This document shows, piece by piece, positions 15,150 to 29,000 of a stretch of 61,000 nt of DNA. The first letter of the stretch is position 1. Each line of letters begins with the position of its first letter. The position numbers and the translations under genes were made by a program. A model generated the notes under the pieces. It ran no database searches and was not told where the DNA came from. It was given only the letters and a program-made list of their open reading frames with translations. The DNA lies in contig WPIO01000252.1 of the NCBI GenBank assembly GCA_009760855.2, positions 64,001 to 125,000 of the forward strand. The letters are read 5' to 3'. The stretch is from Cristatella mucedo. Lineage: Eukaryota > Bryozoa > Phylactolaemata > Cristatellidae.

Positions 15150-17995
15150 CATCCCCATCGAACCGCTCTCCCACAGCTATCCACGGTAATCGTCGATTTG
15201 CTGCCTCCATGCACAACTAACATCTTAACAATGTCCTTAAAAAAGACACTTAAAAACGGCCACTTATGAAGAAGGCAACACTAGATCAGGACACCTTAAG
15301 CAAGTTCCGCACAGTCTTTCTACTGCCTTTACGATCAGACGCTAAAATGTGTAATGGGACACGTGCTAAACTCGTATGAAAACTTCAAGTAACGAAGCTT
15401 CAGTCAATTTTGTAAGCTAGTCACAGTGTAGTATGTACTTCGCTGAGCACTTGACAGCTGCCTGTAGGATGATGAAGATGGGACAACTACGCTGCTATTA
15501 AGCCATATAAAAGTCCTCTAAAAAATTTATTTCAGAGCCTGCCGAGGCGATTGAGCCAAACGCTGACACCCACCGTAGATAGTTATGACTTAGGCTATAC
15601 TAAATAGTTGATTTTCACTAATCGGCCGAATATGAATAATCGACCAAATATTCGGCCCCACGCGAATGGAGTACAAAATAGGTCTGCCGACAACGTTCTA
15701 GATTTACAATTTAAGCAATAGCTGCATTTCAGTAAAGTTAATACAAGCACTACAAGTTAAAAATTTAACTGTATATAACTTTGGCTTCATTCATCAGTGA
15801 CATGGTCTTTACAAACATGTTACGTTCGTTAAAGACTAATACCTAGGCACATGCGGCTGCTACAGCGACTGGCAGAAATATCTCGTGACCAGTATCAATA
15901 CCTAGTCCGGCCATGACGTTCGGCAACGAAGCGAATACAAAGTGAATGCATGAATGTAATGTATGAATGTAATGTATGAATGTAATGAATTTGGTACAGG
16001 TTGGTTAAGGTACGTGCACATATTAAGATAGACTAGTTTCAGCCCATCATATATAAAGCGAACAATTTGACTCGTAAACTGCTTCCTACGTCCTGCTTCT
16101 ACTTGTTCCCCAGTCGCCGCGGCGACTTGTTGCCGTCGCGACCGACTAACCAATGGTTTCAGCTTCGCGAATTCGTCCTGCTTCTACCACGTCCTTAAGT
16201 TTCTGTGGCATGCACGTTGATGCTGGTGAGAACGCATCTTTCTTTTTCCGCTTCTGCAGAACCCCGAACTTCCGGCGGTCGCCTCCGGCGTTTCTCCGAT
16301 CCGCTGCTACCCGTCTGTAAGAACGCCTTTCCCTGTCCGGCTTCTTTTTCTGGGATCTCGATTGGTATTCCTTAGAAAAAATGTGCACTGGCTGCAAGTT
16401 TTAGTTCAAAAACTATTTCGCAGCCGCTCAGTGAAACTGGTGAAGACAAAGCGCAGAAGCGCGAACGCTCTACTAACTTTACACGAATCCGGCTGCTTTC
16501 CGGTGCGTAAACTCAGCTGGTCCTCAGGTGGACGCACTGAAAGTGCTCAGACGACGATAGCTAAGGGGATCGTAGTGCTGAGAGCTCGCGCTGCTTGAAT
16601 GCCACAGCGTGGTAACATCCTCGCGTTGGCGACTGCCACTTCTGGACGAGCCTTGGCGATCCAAATGCTTCTGGCTTCTGGACTCCTGGGCTAGCGTCGT
16701 CGTTCGAGCACTCGCGTACCGCTTGATTGCTTGCGGCGGACAGAGCGACAAGGAAGCACTTTACCGTCAGTAGGATGCCGAGCTAAGACCGCGGTCTGGA
16801 ACTCGCCATCTAGGAGACCAAAAATCAACGAACTTGGTTGACCACCGAGTCACCTGGCTGCAACGCGTGCTGTTGAGGATACGACTATCTTACGAATTGC
16901 ACCTAAGCGTAGGTGGGACAGAAGCCTGTGGGCACCTTAACGCAACGACAAATAACAGGTGAGCCATCTAGCTCAGCCGAGCATGAAATCACCAATTCAC
17001 ATTTAGCTCGGCGTCGGAGAAGGCGCTGAACACCTAGCGCTTAGCACGGGCCAGCATCAGCAGCCTGCTTCTTTTGTGGTTTTCTAACGCAGATCCGGCG
17101 ATGTGGTTTGCTAATGTGGCTCGCTATTGTGCTATGCTCCGTGGTGTCGGTAAAAGCGGTCGGACTAGGCCCTTGACCATAGCGTGCACAGGGTATGCAC
17201 GCCATACTTCGTTCAGCTATTGCCGCCCTACGATCTGGACTACACTGAAGCATCCAGTCGCCTCTGGCGATCGCAGCTACTTACACACAGGGCCTTAAAC
17301 GCAGCGCTAGGTTGAGTGGCTTGCAATCACTGGCCCCGTCGACGCAATTACGGCTTGCGCCATTCAACCAGATAAGGCCCATCTGTGCCCCCTGTGTGAA
17401 AGCGGCCACCCACATTAACGTGGCTACATCGACAATGGGGTTGATCGTATGGTAGCCATTTCCTGATGCTTTCTATTGAATGTGTGGATAGACACGTGAT
17501 GCTGGAAAGCCTAAGCTGAAAGCCCGTGTCTGGCAGCGACTGTTTAATGCTTACTCGCGGGCAAAGAGCTCTGCTACTGTGCTCTTACACTCTCGTACTT
17601 ATGCCATGCATGCCATACAAACACCGCCCTGTACTTGCTTGGCTTGCAAGCTGTGCTGGCTTTGTCAGCAGAAGTGAAAGCAATCAGAACAATCCATACA
17701 CAATCCAGAAATCTCTACAGCGACCATCAATCATCTCCTCTAATACTCCATAGTTAGCACCTCACCTGGTGGCGGCGATCCTTGTGGCGCTAACGTAAGT
17801 CTTTGCACGACATAAAGAAGGTCAGAAAGTGCATTCCTAGCATAGCATCCTCCTCACGTGACTCCTCTTTCTCAATTCCTTTTAGCACCTCGATTGCTGT
17901 TCAAGCCTGTCACACTGGTGACCTCATTTTGAATGTCATCTCCAAGACTAAAAAGACTTCTTGCCTTTTGGACCCAATACCAGCTATTATTTTTC
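15150..17995. other. No gene established
   Basis: It contains the 13-bp repeat at 15942. Near 16.16-16.32 kb, splice-like motifs flank short open segments, but the implied intron would be 34 bp, so I do not call exons. Confidence 0.5.
15942..15990. repeat. 13-bp tandem repeat, about 3.5 copies
   Basis: The unit is TATGAATGTAATG. Confidence 0.9.
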
Positions 17996-18158
17996 AGCAA
18001 TACAACATTGGCATTGTACGTGTCACCTCTAACCATGTTTTGCTTGCTGACATTGTTGATACTTGGTCATGCTTCCTTTATAGTGTATGAAAAGTGCCTA
18101 GAAAGAGATCAAGTTCTCTGAAGACGCCACACAAATGTATTAATATCTTTATTATCAG
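17996..18158 (+). mobile_element. L2-like tail fragment
   Basis: GTGTCACCTCTAACCATG, AAAGTGCCTAGAAAGAGATC, AAGTTCTCTGAAGACGCC and ACAAATGTATTAAT follow the L2 tail order. The last part drifts toward the SINE-A tail end (CACAAATG). Confidence 0.7.
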
Positions 18159-18743
18159 CATGAAAAGCTTGATTAAGATAGCCCATATGAAAGCCAGAGC
18201 ATAAAAGACAGAGATCTAAAAGAGGGCGACAGAACCTCGAAGTCAATACGCCGCTTGTAGGGAGCTAGTGCAGGTTGGTGAGAAGTAGTGTAATGCGGCA
18301 GCTACGACCTCCGCAGCAGAATAGCGTGGCTTCACATCTTTGTATCAAGTGCGAGCGTCTTACTTCGCAGTCAGAAAGACCTGCTATAGTGGTGCGTTAT
18401 AGAGGCAATTTCACAAGTGCACGATGTATGGACCAGTTTGGCTACGTTACCATTACCTAAGCTAGAGTTTTCGCAATTTTACCTCGCTGCAAGTCGGTAG
18501 ACTTGACTGAGGAGAGCTGATGCGATCGTTCAGTGAAAGACCATTTCGTAAGAGGACACTTGGATACCGTGCAGAAGTAAATGGAGAAATTCTGGGCGAG
18601 CCCATATTAAAGTGCAGCCTTTCCCGTTTCCGAGTGACACTTAAGATTTTTCATAGCTTTTACGCTGGCTTATCGCCATTCGCTGTAGCCAGTCGTTTGA
18701 CCGGTAGAGAGCCGCTCCTGCTTCCTGCTCGGCACAATCTGAA

Positions 18744-18782
18744 TGAAATAATAATAATAATAATAATAATAGCAATAATCTT
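18744..18782. repeat. (ATA)n
   Basis: About 11 units with one break. Confidence 0.93.
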
Positions 18783-18934
18783 AATCTGAATACTGGCGGC
18801 TATGCTACTGCATCTGGTTTTTTCTGACGTATTAAGGAAGAAAATAAAAAAACCAAGTAGGTGAACCGTCAGCTGCCTCGATTTTCAAGCGTAGCCCCAT
18901 CTAAGAATATTTCGGCGCTAGAAAGGAATAAGAA

Positions 18935-19010
18935 GATGAGGTGCTACTATCAGTAGTTGAACCCACAACCTCTGAAACAAGATGTAAAGGTTACACCAAC
19001 TCACCCATTT
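18935..19010 (-). mobile_element. tRNA-like SINE fragment
   Basis: The minus strand has GAGTTGGTGTAACC and AGGTTGTGGGTTCAACTAC, a damaged B box. It lies just left of an L2 fragment. Confidence 0.4.
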
Positions 19011-19088
19011 TGATCGTCAAGTTGTCATCTAGCAGGTTTAGACCAGTACTGCAAATGTGGTAAAGCATGGCTGACGTCCATCCTAAGA

Positions 19089-19316
19089 ACAACAATAATA
19101 AGAATAACAATAAATTTGTATAGCGCCCTGAGGGGCTGAATCTCTGTCTGCGCACTTTGCTGATGCACTCTTGACAGAATTACCAAATGGTTGGTAGTAA
19201 AATCTTCAAGCAGCATGGATAGTGTAAGCAGGTAAATGCACACGAAGAACGAATCACAAAGACTCACCAAACGCTATGATAAACAGGTGCGCCTTCTTCT
19301 TAAATGCAACCTTATG
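19089..19316 (-). mobile_element. L2-like LINE 3' end with internal deletion
   Basis: On the plus strand, AATTTGTATAGCGCCCTGAG is followed by GAACGAATCACAAAGACTCA and GATAAACAGGTGCG. These are reverse complements of the tail and of the ORF end plus UTR. Part of the UTR is missing. Confidence 0.7.
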
Positions 19317-19939
19317 GCACATGGAGCCGTTTAAGTCAGCGACTTAACAATTCGCTAAGCTTTTCCACAGTGAACGCTGTAATTAGTAACCGAGAATAAA
19401 TGTAGACATCGGCATGCTTGTCGGCATTCTTCTAATGAGAGAGACATTGGTGCAATGAAAGCTGAGGCCCGCATGGTAATGAGTGGCATGCCAGGCACGA
19501 GCCCAGTGCAATCAGCTGTGTACCTAACTGCCAGCTTCCGCCAACTGGAGACTTTGACTACTTCTTGCCGCCATCAATGCTAGCAGTAGAGGCCCTTAAA
19601 CCGAAGGCTTACAACGGCTGGTCGTAGGCTGCTACTCGAGTCTCTCCTTACAAACTGGCCGCGATCAGTCCTTTAGGTTGCCATGCCGAAGGTTGGCCCG
19701 AAGAACAGTAGCTGCCAATAGCCGACAATCTCGTAAGAGCGACGGCGGCAGTCCAATAGGGAATGGCGGCGTCTCTTCACTTCAAATGAAGCGTCGCTCG
19801 TACGTACGTTACAGTGATCTCCTGGGTCTGCTCTCAGCTTTGTGCTGCACTGCCAAAGTGCTGTGCTGCAGTATCATTCTCACATGCCCTCGCGACCGTC
19901 TCAAAGCAGTACGTCAGCCTCTCGTCGGCTTGAATACGG

Positions 19940-20137
19940 TTGGCCATAAACGAATTTGGCATGCAGATCGTAGAGCTTGGAATTTTCTTCCGAAACTCTC
20001 GGGCAGCCATGCTGACCTCGACTCCGCTGCCAATCCTGATTTCTCACAATAACTCGCTCCTCGATACTCGCTATCTCAACTGCTATTCCAGAAGCTTCGG
20101 TTATCCGCGCAATCTTCTCTTTCTGTCTTCGCTATGC
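19940..20137 (+). mobile_element. Probable LINE-B ORF-end fragment, interrupted by a SINE-A
   Basis: A RAWNFLPKLSG peptide resembles the (A/L)WN-x-LP motif near the end of L2/CR1-type reverse transcriptase ORFs. The following CTATCTCAACTGC ... TTCTCTTTCTGTCTTCGC matches the LINE-B block order at 14.6 kb. A SINE-A on the other strand begins right after it. Confidence 0.45.
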
Positions 20138-20304
20138 AATAATATAATATAATAATATAATATAATTCATTTTTATATAGCGCCCCAAGAGAACTTAATC
20201 TCTATTCAGGCGCTTCACATATGCCTCGGAGCTCGAGCCCACGACCTCAGTCAGACCTTGGTCGGGGCGAGCACCTTAACCGCTAGACCAAACCAGCTCG
20301 GCGG
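20138..20304 (-). mobile_element. SINE-A inserted in a LINE-B fragment
   Basis: An AATAT-type tail repeat, then ATAGCGCCCCAAGAGAAC, CTCGAGCCCACGACCTC and TAGACCAAACCAGCTCGG. It is full length and little changed, so it looks recent. Confidence 0.92.
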
Positions 20305-20540
20305 TCAAGTCTGGGAGTGTGTACCGGTGGGAAGCTGCCGTGGCTTGACTGCGGCTTGGCACTACACTTCACCCGAAAGTACTTTTCTTGGCAGAGTGGC
20401 TCTCAGCTAAAGTACGTGCGTGTATGCACGCATCCGTACAGGTCGCATCGAGGCTGTCGCATTTTCTGCCGCCACGCCGCCGAGAGCACGCGGGCACGAA
20501 AGCCGCCCATCATCACTCGTCTGCTCTTCCTCCACGCTGC

Positions 20541-20590
20541 CCGCGTATCGCCGCGTATTGCCGCGTATTGCCGCGTATTGCCGCGTATTG
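20541..20590. repeat. 10-bp tandem repeat, five copies
   Basis: CCGCGTATTG repeated five times, the first copy with one change. Confidence 0.95.
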
Positions 20591-20762
20591 CAAGCTCACT
20601 GCGGCGGCGGCTTGCGCACGAAAGTCTCTGTTCGGCAAGCGCGGCGCTCTCGTAATAGCAGCGTGAGCTCTTGCTGACGCGAGACGGATACTGGTGAAGC
20701 CGAAGCGCTAATCGCAGCTGCAAACTGTCGTGTGCAGCAAGCAACGCATAACAAATGTGCTG

Positions 20763-20906
20763 CAATTCATTTGTGCTGTGCCCTAAGAGAACTTGGTTTC
20801 TATTCGGGCGCTTCACAATTGCCACAATTGGGCTGGAGCCGCGACCGCGAGCCGGACTTTGGTCCCCGGGGCGAGAGCACCTCAACAACTGGGCCAAACC
20901 AGCATG
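20763..20906 (-). mobile_element. SINE-A, diverged
   Basis: ATTTGTGCTGTGCCCTAAGA, TATTCGGGCGCTTCACAATT, CAACTGGGCCAAACCAGC. The B-box region is altered (GGGCTGGAGCCG). Confidence 0.85.
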
Positions 20907-23051
20907 CAGGTGTTCCGATGACACAGCTGAGCACGACAGCATTACAGAGCGGCCGTACTCTTCGCTGTATCGAGTGCATGTTTGTAGTGTAGAACAGTAT
21001 ATCGACAGCTACGGAGGAAGCCTGCAGGCATTTATATAATCGCCTAGTGTGCACACCGACTCTCCTTCGACGCCCAGAGCGAAACTCAAATGCCTGGTGG
21101 CTCAAAACCTAGAACGAACGTAACAGCATGAGTTTTAGACAATTTATCTTTTAATCCGCTTGACCATAGAATGTGAAACACCAGGTTCCCTATGATTCTA
21201 GTTTTGGAACCGGAGTGAATATTACAGGCAGTCATAACCTGGGTGGTTTAGCAGGCGACAATACGATGCGGCTGGGGCTACAAGAGCAGGCTCACGAATG
21301 ACGTCCATAGCAACGGAAAGGATGGGTCGCACCGAGTAGAGACACGTAAGCATCGTTACGAACAAGCAGAGAAAAGGAAATAGACGAAGCCGACCGATTT
21401 AAGGTTGAAATTCCTTAATTTTTTCGTAAATCTCTACGCCTTTTCAGAATCAAACTTTGGTGTAGATTGGATTGTACGATTTTCAGTGAGAGCGTATGCA
21501 ACCCGCTCATGACCTTTCGACCTTTGAACTTTTTTCGCTCCGTCGGGATACGAACCAGTGCGGCTGCTGAGGCGAAGGAGAGAAGTGACACCTTGTCACA
21601 GAGATTCGGCTCGATAACGTCACGCTAGCAGGGCTGGAGCGACAAGTAAATCGTTTGTGGATTTGGAACGAGGTACAGTCTTGTACGCTGCAATCTAGCA
21701 GCACACACTGCCAAGGCCAACTGCAGGTGCCCAGCATCACCGGAACTAGACATCGAACCGGGAGGACCGGCAGCTAAAGATGGCCGCACTTTGCGAATGG
21801 AATGCCATAGCGGCCACGCCAGCGCGGTCGCGCAGGCAGCCGCTACGGAGATCCAGCAGCAGCAGCAGCCATACGGCACAGCATCAACTTTCGGAGGAGA
21901 GCATTTTCCTAGGAGTGGCCAACATAGCGCCACGGCCAAGTAAGCAGCGCAAAGTAGCGTTTGGCGTTTCGCCAAAAAGCTACTGAAGCCTGTAGCTCCG
22001 CTTATCGTGGGCAGACGGCAGCAAATTTAAACACTTCAGCAACAACAGCAACGGATGGCTTACGGTAAGCCGAAGAGAAGGTGACGGATGCACTGTCGAC
22101 TGCCGGCAGCAACGTGTCAAGCACGGCAGCGGTCTGTGCTTAACCTAGCGGTCCGCGGGGACTCACTCTCTGGCACAGGTATTGGAGCACCGCATCGCAC
22201 TCCTGGCACGAGAGATTGGAATGTTTAAATAAACGTGCTGCGAAAATTTGTCATTCCGTTCGCTCGATGACTGCGCTCATGTGCATGGTACATTCGGTGC
22301 TTGACATTGCTTTAGTCTAGTCGCTCCAATCGCTGGCCTTGGCCACTGCTCTTAGATTACCTAGGCTACTAATAGTAAGTAGTTCCAACTTGATTTCTAA
22401 TTACTTCGTGTATGCAGGATAAAATAGATACCATAATCCTCGTGCATAATTTTGAGGCAATTCCTCACCATCATCGACATAGAGACTCAAATAAGACTTC
22501 TGGTGGAATACAAATGGTGGCTTCAGATCATTGCTCATGCTTAGCTGTTGCAATAATGCCCAGTGAAGGGTGCTGGTGATCCAGACCATTTTGGAAAAAC
22601 TTTCTTACCCACAGATCCTTGTGCTTAAGATCTTTCTCTCGTGTATTTTTTCATATAAAATCTAGCCTCCTCTGGATCATCGCAGTTGGAATACCAATAT
22701 TTTTATTGCCGTGTCTAAGAATTTATGCCGGTTCGTCTGACTTATATTTAATGAAGAGTTCCGGTACCAGCCCACCATACGTCACTCATCCGCCCCGCAC
22801 CCCAGCCCCGCCCCCGCATTGTATTGCCTTGTGAAGGCGGTCGTCGTGGTATGCTTCAGTAATGCGCCGCTTTGTTGTGCTGTCCTTCCAGTGTTGAAAA
22901 TTTTGAACTTTGATTAATAAGTCTGCATAACTACTTGCCGGTTAGCCGAGGTCCAATAGGCATAGTCACTAGCCGGTTGCAGGTGCCTTAACAATTTCGT
23001 TCAGAAAGCAAATGTTTACGATAAGCAATCGTATCATAAAGTATACCTTTC
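20907..23051. other. No gene seen
   Basis: GC-moderate, with a small CAG cluster near 21858. Overlapping frames at 21507-21986 on both strands show no recognised motif. Confidence 0.5.
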
Positions 23052-23142
23052 TAATAATAATAATAATAATTCACTTGATAAAGCGCCCTCAGAGAACTTA
23101 ATCTCTCTCTAGGCGCTTTACATTTGCTGCAAAGTGAAATTC
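23052..23142 (-). mobile_element. L2-like tail fragment
   Basis: (TAA)n, TTCACTTGATAAAGCGCC, CTCAGAGAACTTAATCTC and GGCGCTTTACATTTGCTGC. The UTR upstream is truncated. Confidence 0.8.
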
Positions 23143-23365
23143 TGGCGTAACCACCACAGATCGCCCAGTTAGGCCCTATCGTTCGCAGGAGAAAATCTGT
23201 TTTTCAAGGCTTGAATTTGTATGGCCCTTTTATGCTTCGGCGACAGCTTTAGTTACCAGCAGTACTATGAGGGATTGTTCGACGGCCACATCGCTGGCTG
23301 CATAACTATTCAACTATGCAAAGGAGTTCATGCTTGCAAAGCATTTCGGGATAATAAACAAATGA

Positions 23366-23530
23366 ATAAATACAATTCAGCCGTATAGCGTACTAAGAGA
23401 ACTTAATCTGTTTTCAGGCGCTTTGCATACGCCATACGGGGCTCGAGCCCACGACCTGCGCCGTAAAATACATTAACCTTGAAGTCGGTCGAGGTGAGCA
23501 CCTTTACCATTGGGCTAAATCTTCGCGGCT
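23366..23530 (-). mobile_element. SINE-A, subfamily with an inserted block
   Basis: GGGGCTCGAGCCCACGACCT is followed by CGTAAAATACATTAACCTTG, an insert absent from the main form. The head ends in CATTGGGCTAAATC. Confidence 0.85.
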
Positions 23531-23573
23531 GGAGCCAATTCGCCGAACAGCGTTTAATGTGTCGGCTGTAGAG

Positions 23574-23597
23574 CAAAATAAAATAAAATAAAATAGA
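23574..23597. repeat. (AAAAT)n, with a C-run nearby
   Basis: About five AAAAT units. A run of 13 C lies at 23664-23676. Confidence 0.9.
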
Positions 23598-23694
23598 GGT
23601 AGAGGCTGATTCGACAGCTTCATTTATATAGGGGCGAAGAGACTTAGCGGTTATCATCTCCAACCCCCCCCCCCCACTTGCAGTAGCCAATCAA

Positions 23695-23800
23695 GAATTG
23701 GGTGCTGCATGACTCGAACCCACGACCTCGGTGGCGAAGTGAGAGCCAATTAGCCGCGGGCTCAGACCCAGCGCTACGCAAACAATCAGCACGCAGCAGC
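23695..23800 (-). mobile_element. tRNA-headed SINE fragment
   Basis: The minus strand reads GAGGTCGTGGGTTCGAGTCA after a degenerate A-box region. A C-run (23664-23676) and TGATTGGCTACTGCAAG follow. It cannot be given to SINE-A or SINE-B with certainty. Confidence 0.5.
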
Positions 23801-23825
23801 TTTGCGATGTCTATGATTATTGACA

Positions 23826-24262
23826 TTGACAAACTCGCTCTACTCTCCCACCAGGCCAAGCATCGCATCACCCGCTTCTCGGAATCTAAGTTTACCTATA
23901 CCTCGTACGAACCTCAAATCCTTTGGAGGCCGTGCATTTAGTTCGTAAGCTCCCAAAGCCCGGAACTCACTTCCGACTTGCGTCACGACATCCCCCGACC
24001 TGACCGCATTAAAAAAAAAACTTACAAATGCACCTATTTATGACAGCATTTAGTGTGTCCCTGCGATCCGTCCTTTGTGTGCTTATGTGTGCTGACACTG
24101 TGCATGCTGCCACTAACCATGTTATTCGTGTTGTTTATCAAGCACGGCACCACTCACCATTCGACCTTTGCTTCCTTGGCAGCAAATGTAAAGGGCCAAG
24201 AAAGAGATTGAGTTCTCTGAGGGCGCTTTATCAAGTGCATTATTATCATTATTATCATTATT
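23826..24262 (+). mobile_element. L2-like LINE 3' end with decayed reverse-transcriptase C-terminus
   Basis: The reading starts ALLSHQAKHRITRFSES, parallel to YLSDLLPHQAKH in the other copies. It then breaks by frameshift but keeps GCCCGGAACTCACTTCCGAC and an A10 run. The UTR continues to a tail with GGGCCAAGAAAGAGATTGAG and GGGCGCTTTATCAAGTGC. It is followed directly by a second tail copy (24263-24375). Confidence 0.88.
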
Positions 24263-24375
24263 ATTATATTGAGAACGCTGCTATTAACCATTTGATCGCG
24301 CTTCCTTTGCAGCAAAAGTAAAGCGCCTAGTAAGAGATTAACTTCTCTGAGGGCGCTATACAAATGTATCATCAT
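24263..24375 (+). mobile_element. Second, tandem L2 tail unit
   Basis: After (ATT)n the sequence repeats the last ~90 bp of the element: ATTGAGAACGCTGCTATTAA, CGCGCTTCCTTTGCAGC, GCGCCTAGTAAGAG, then GGGCGCTATACAAATG. The same joined arrangement occurs inverted at 30610-30720, so this is a property of a subfamily and not a chance neighbour. Confidence 0.8.
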
Positions 24376-24412
24376 AATCGCTATCATGCCGATAACAAAA
24401 ATAAAACTATAG

Positions 24413-24553
24413 GATTCCCCTGTACAGAGCGCTAAGAGAACTTGATCTTTATTCAAGCGGTTCACTTAAGCCACGGGGCTCGAGCCCACGACCTCGGCCA
24501 TAAAATACATTCGCCTTGACCTAGGTCGGGGCGAGCGCCAAACCGGCGCGGCG
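24413..24553 (-). mobile_element. SINE-A, subfamily with an inserted block
   Basis: ACAGAGCGCTAAGAGAACTT, CGAGCCCACGACCTCGGCC, then the ATAAAATACATTCGCCTTG insert and GGTCGGGGCGAGCGCCAAAC. Part of the head is deleted. Confidence 0.85.
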
Positions 24554-26352
24554 TTTTCGCGCGCCCGCAGCCGACCGAGCTTCAGAGCGGAGCGGAGAGC
24601 TTGCTCGGTTTCGAGGTTTCGCGGTCGCCTTCACTCGCGCACGCGAAGAATTCTAGCTAGACCCGCCTCTGCAGGCGCCAGTGCAGGTTCTGCGACTTTT
24701 CGGCGAATGCTGCGACTGAAGCGAAGCTCGCGCCCACCGAGGCGGTTCGCCCCCGCGAAGCCTCTCGCGCGCTCGCGCGAGCAGCTCCGGTGGTGGCGAA
24801 GCAGCACCGCGCGCCCGCCTTTGTTCTGGTAAGGTGGGGTCGTTAAAAACCCGTTCGCCGGGCGCAGTTGCGCTATCCACGAGCGGCTATTAGTTTGAAC
24901 AAATAGCGCCGCGAGGCATTCGTCTGCCACACTGAAGGGATACGGCAATTGAGCAGCGCTTGATTCATTAGATTTACAATTGGTAGTGACTGCTTAATGA
25001 GCTAATTTGGCGACTCCGCCGTTTAACGAGCATCGAACACCGCAGCTGTCATTGCCGCTGCCCAGGACAGCCGTTTTCCTTTTTAATGTCCCGGGACACG
25101 TGTACCGCACGGCAGAGAGCCGGCGCGCGCGCGGGCCCGGCGTGCGAAGCTCGAGCCGGCCGCGCGGCATTGCGCTCAGCGTCGGCGTCGGCGGAATGCC
25201 AGCTGCACCGAACGCCCACACCGCGGCGCCCGGCGCTGCGGCCGACGCGAGGCGTGCGAGGATTCGCCACTCGCGGAGGTGCGGGCAGCCATCACGAAGC
25301 GCTGATAAGTTCGCGCCACGTTCACGCGCCACCGGCGTGCCACAAGCAATCAGAAGGCGGTAGCGGGTGTAGCGCGGCGGCAGCAGCTCGCTCGCTCTAC
25401 TGCGGCGGCGTCCTGTCGCCTCTGCACTCAGCGGCACTCCTCGCTCTCGTGCGCCTCCTCGCAGGCGGCGGGCGGAAGTCAGCGAGCAGAGCGGCGAGGC
25501 TCTGAGCTTGCGATTCTTCATTCTCCAGCGCATGTTAAGCGCCCTGTGGAGAGATGCATTCCTCGTAGGACTAACGCCATATCGGTGCAATTTGTGTCAT
25601 CATCTCCGCTCGTCAGTCCGCTATCGCGCGCCGATAGCAGTTGCGAGAGAGCCTGCATCTACAGCGAGCCTACAGCTACAGCGAGCCTATAGTTTCAGCG
25701 AGCAAACAGCTACAGCGAGCCCACAGATGCAGCGAGCCCACAGCTACAGCGAGCCCACAGCCAGAGCTACGGGCGACAGCGCGAGCAGCACTAGCGCGAT
25801 ACGCCGCGAGACGATTGCTCTGAGGCGGCTCTAGAGCTGAAATGGAGCGATGCAGCTGGCGCCCCCCCTCCGTCTGCTCGTCTAGCAACGACTGCTTCCG
25901 GTTATGGATGACGGAAGCACCGCGAACCTGCTTACGGCATCGGGTCGAGGATCCGCTCGACGCTCGGCGCGCTTCGCTGCGGATGAAGCCGCCAAACGGA
26001 TTTAGTTGCTAATTGGGTTGGGTAGCTGTCGTGCTCGACGTTTCGGCTATCAAATAGTTCCTCTTCAAGTAAACGTTTTTTCCGCTATCGGTTTCTCGAC
26101 GGACGGCCTGCTGTCACTCTAGACTTGCTAATTACTGGTTCGCTAGCGAACGCCACCGAAGGGCGCGAATGCGATGCCAAGAAAATGCGAGTGTATATTC
26201 TATGTGTGCTTTCGTGCATGTGTGCGAGCGTGTGGGCTTGTTCGCGCGTTCACCGGTGTGCGTATGAGCGTGAGCACCTGCACGTGCATGCGGGCTGCGT
26301 GTGGAGTTCTCTCTCACCAGCCTCCTACATCTGTACGAAAGTTGAGTGGTGG
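24554..26352. other. GC- and CpG-rich block
   Basis: About 24.55-25.9 kb is strongly GC- and CpG-rich with open frames on both strands (up to 198 codons, minus). No domain is recognised, and open frames are expected by chance at this GC. It contains the 17-bp minisatellite. Confidence 0.55.
25662..25763. repeat. 17-bp minisatellite, six copies
   Basis: The unit is CAGCGAGCCCACAGCTA, with changes between copies. The period is not a multiple of three. It lies in a GC-rich block without a recognised gene. Confidence 0.92.
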
Positions 26353-26521
26353 ATGGGGAGCCGTGATGGCACACTAGGTAAGGCGGTTGCTTTCATGACC
26401 TCGGTCCCGAGGTCGTGGGTTCGATTCCTGCGGTGGGCGATCCTTTATCGCCACTGAAAGCGGCGGTGATAGCCGTAAAAGGCTCTTCTGCCTCTATACA
26501 AAAAGAGGCTGTTTAATCAGC
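26353..26521 (+). mobile_element. SINE-B, best copy
   Basis: GATGGCACACTAGGTAAGG, GTGGGTTCGATTCCTGCGG (perfect B-box core), GGCGGTGATAGCCGTAAAAG and CTATACAAAAAGAGGCTG. It has a tRNA-like head, a body and a tail unrelated to the L2 hairpin. Confidence 0.88.
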
Positions 26522-28774
<2,253 letters not shown>

Positions 28775-28907
28775 GTAATGAGGCATGGAGCCGTTTAAAG
28801 ACTTAAGAAACCTCCGCCCGGTCTTCCTAGAGCCATCGTTATAAACAGCTGGTACTGGAGCGAGTGACGGCAGGCAGACTAGCTACAACCTTTATATCAT
28901 TAATGCC

Positions 28908-29000
28908 CAAGGTCGTGGGCTCAAGTTCCCTTGCGTATGTAAAGAGCCTGAATAGAGATTTCATTCTCGTTGGGCGCTATACGAATTAATCATAAGTGTA
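28908..29000 (+). mobile_element. SINE-A, 5'-truncated
   Basis: AAGGTCGTGGGCTCAAGTTC, GAGCCTGAATAGAGATTTC, GGGCGCTATACGAATTAATC. It begins inside the tRNA-like head. Confidence 0.82.

Noticed and set aside
16164-16320. Two plus-strand exon-like segments with splice-like ends near 16.16 and 16.26 kb
   Set aside because: The intron between them would be 34 bp, too short for normal animal splicing, and an opposing minus-strand frame is equally open.
26396-26440. Possible functional tRNA genes at the perfect B boxes
   Set aside because: Each tRNA-like head continues into a repeated SINE body and tail, and I could not form acceptor and T stems, so these are SINE heads and not tRNA genes.
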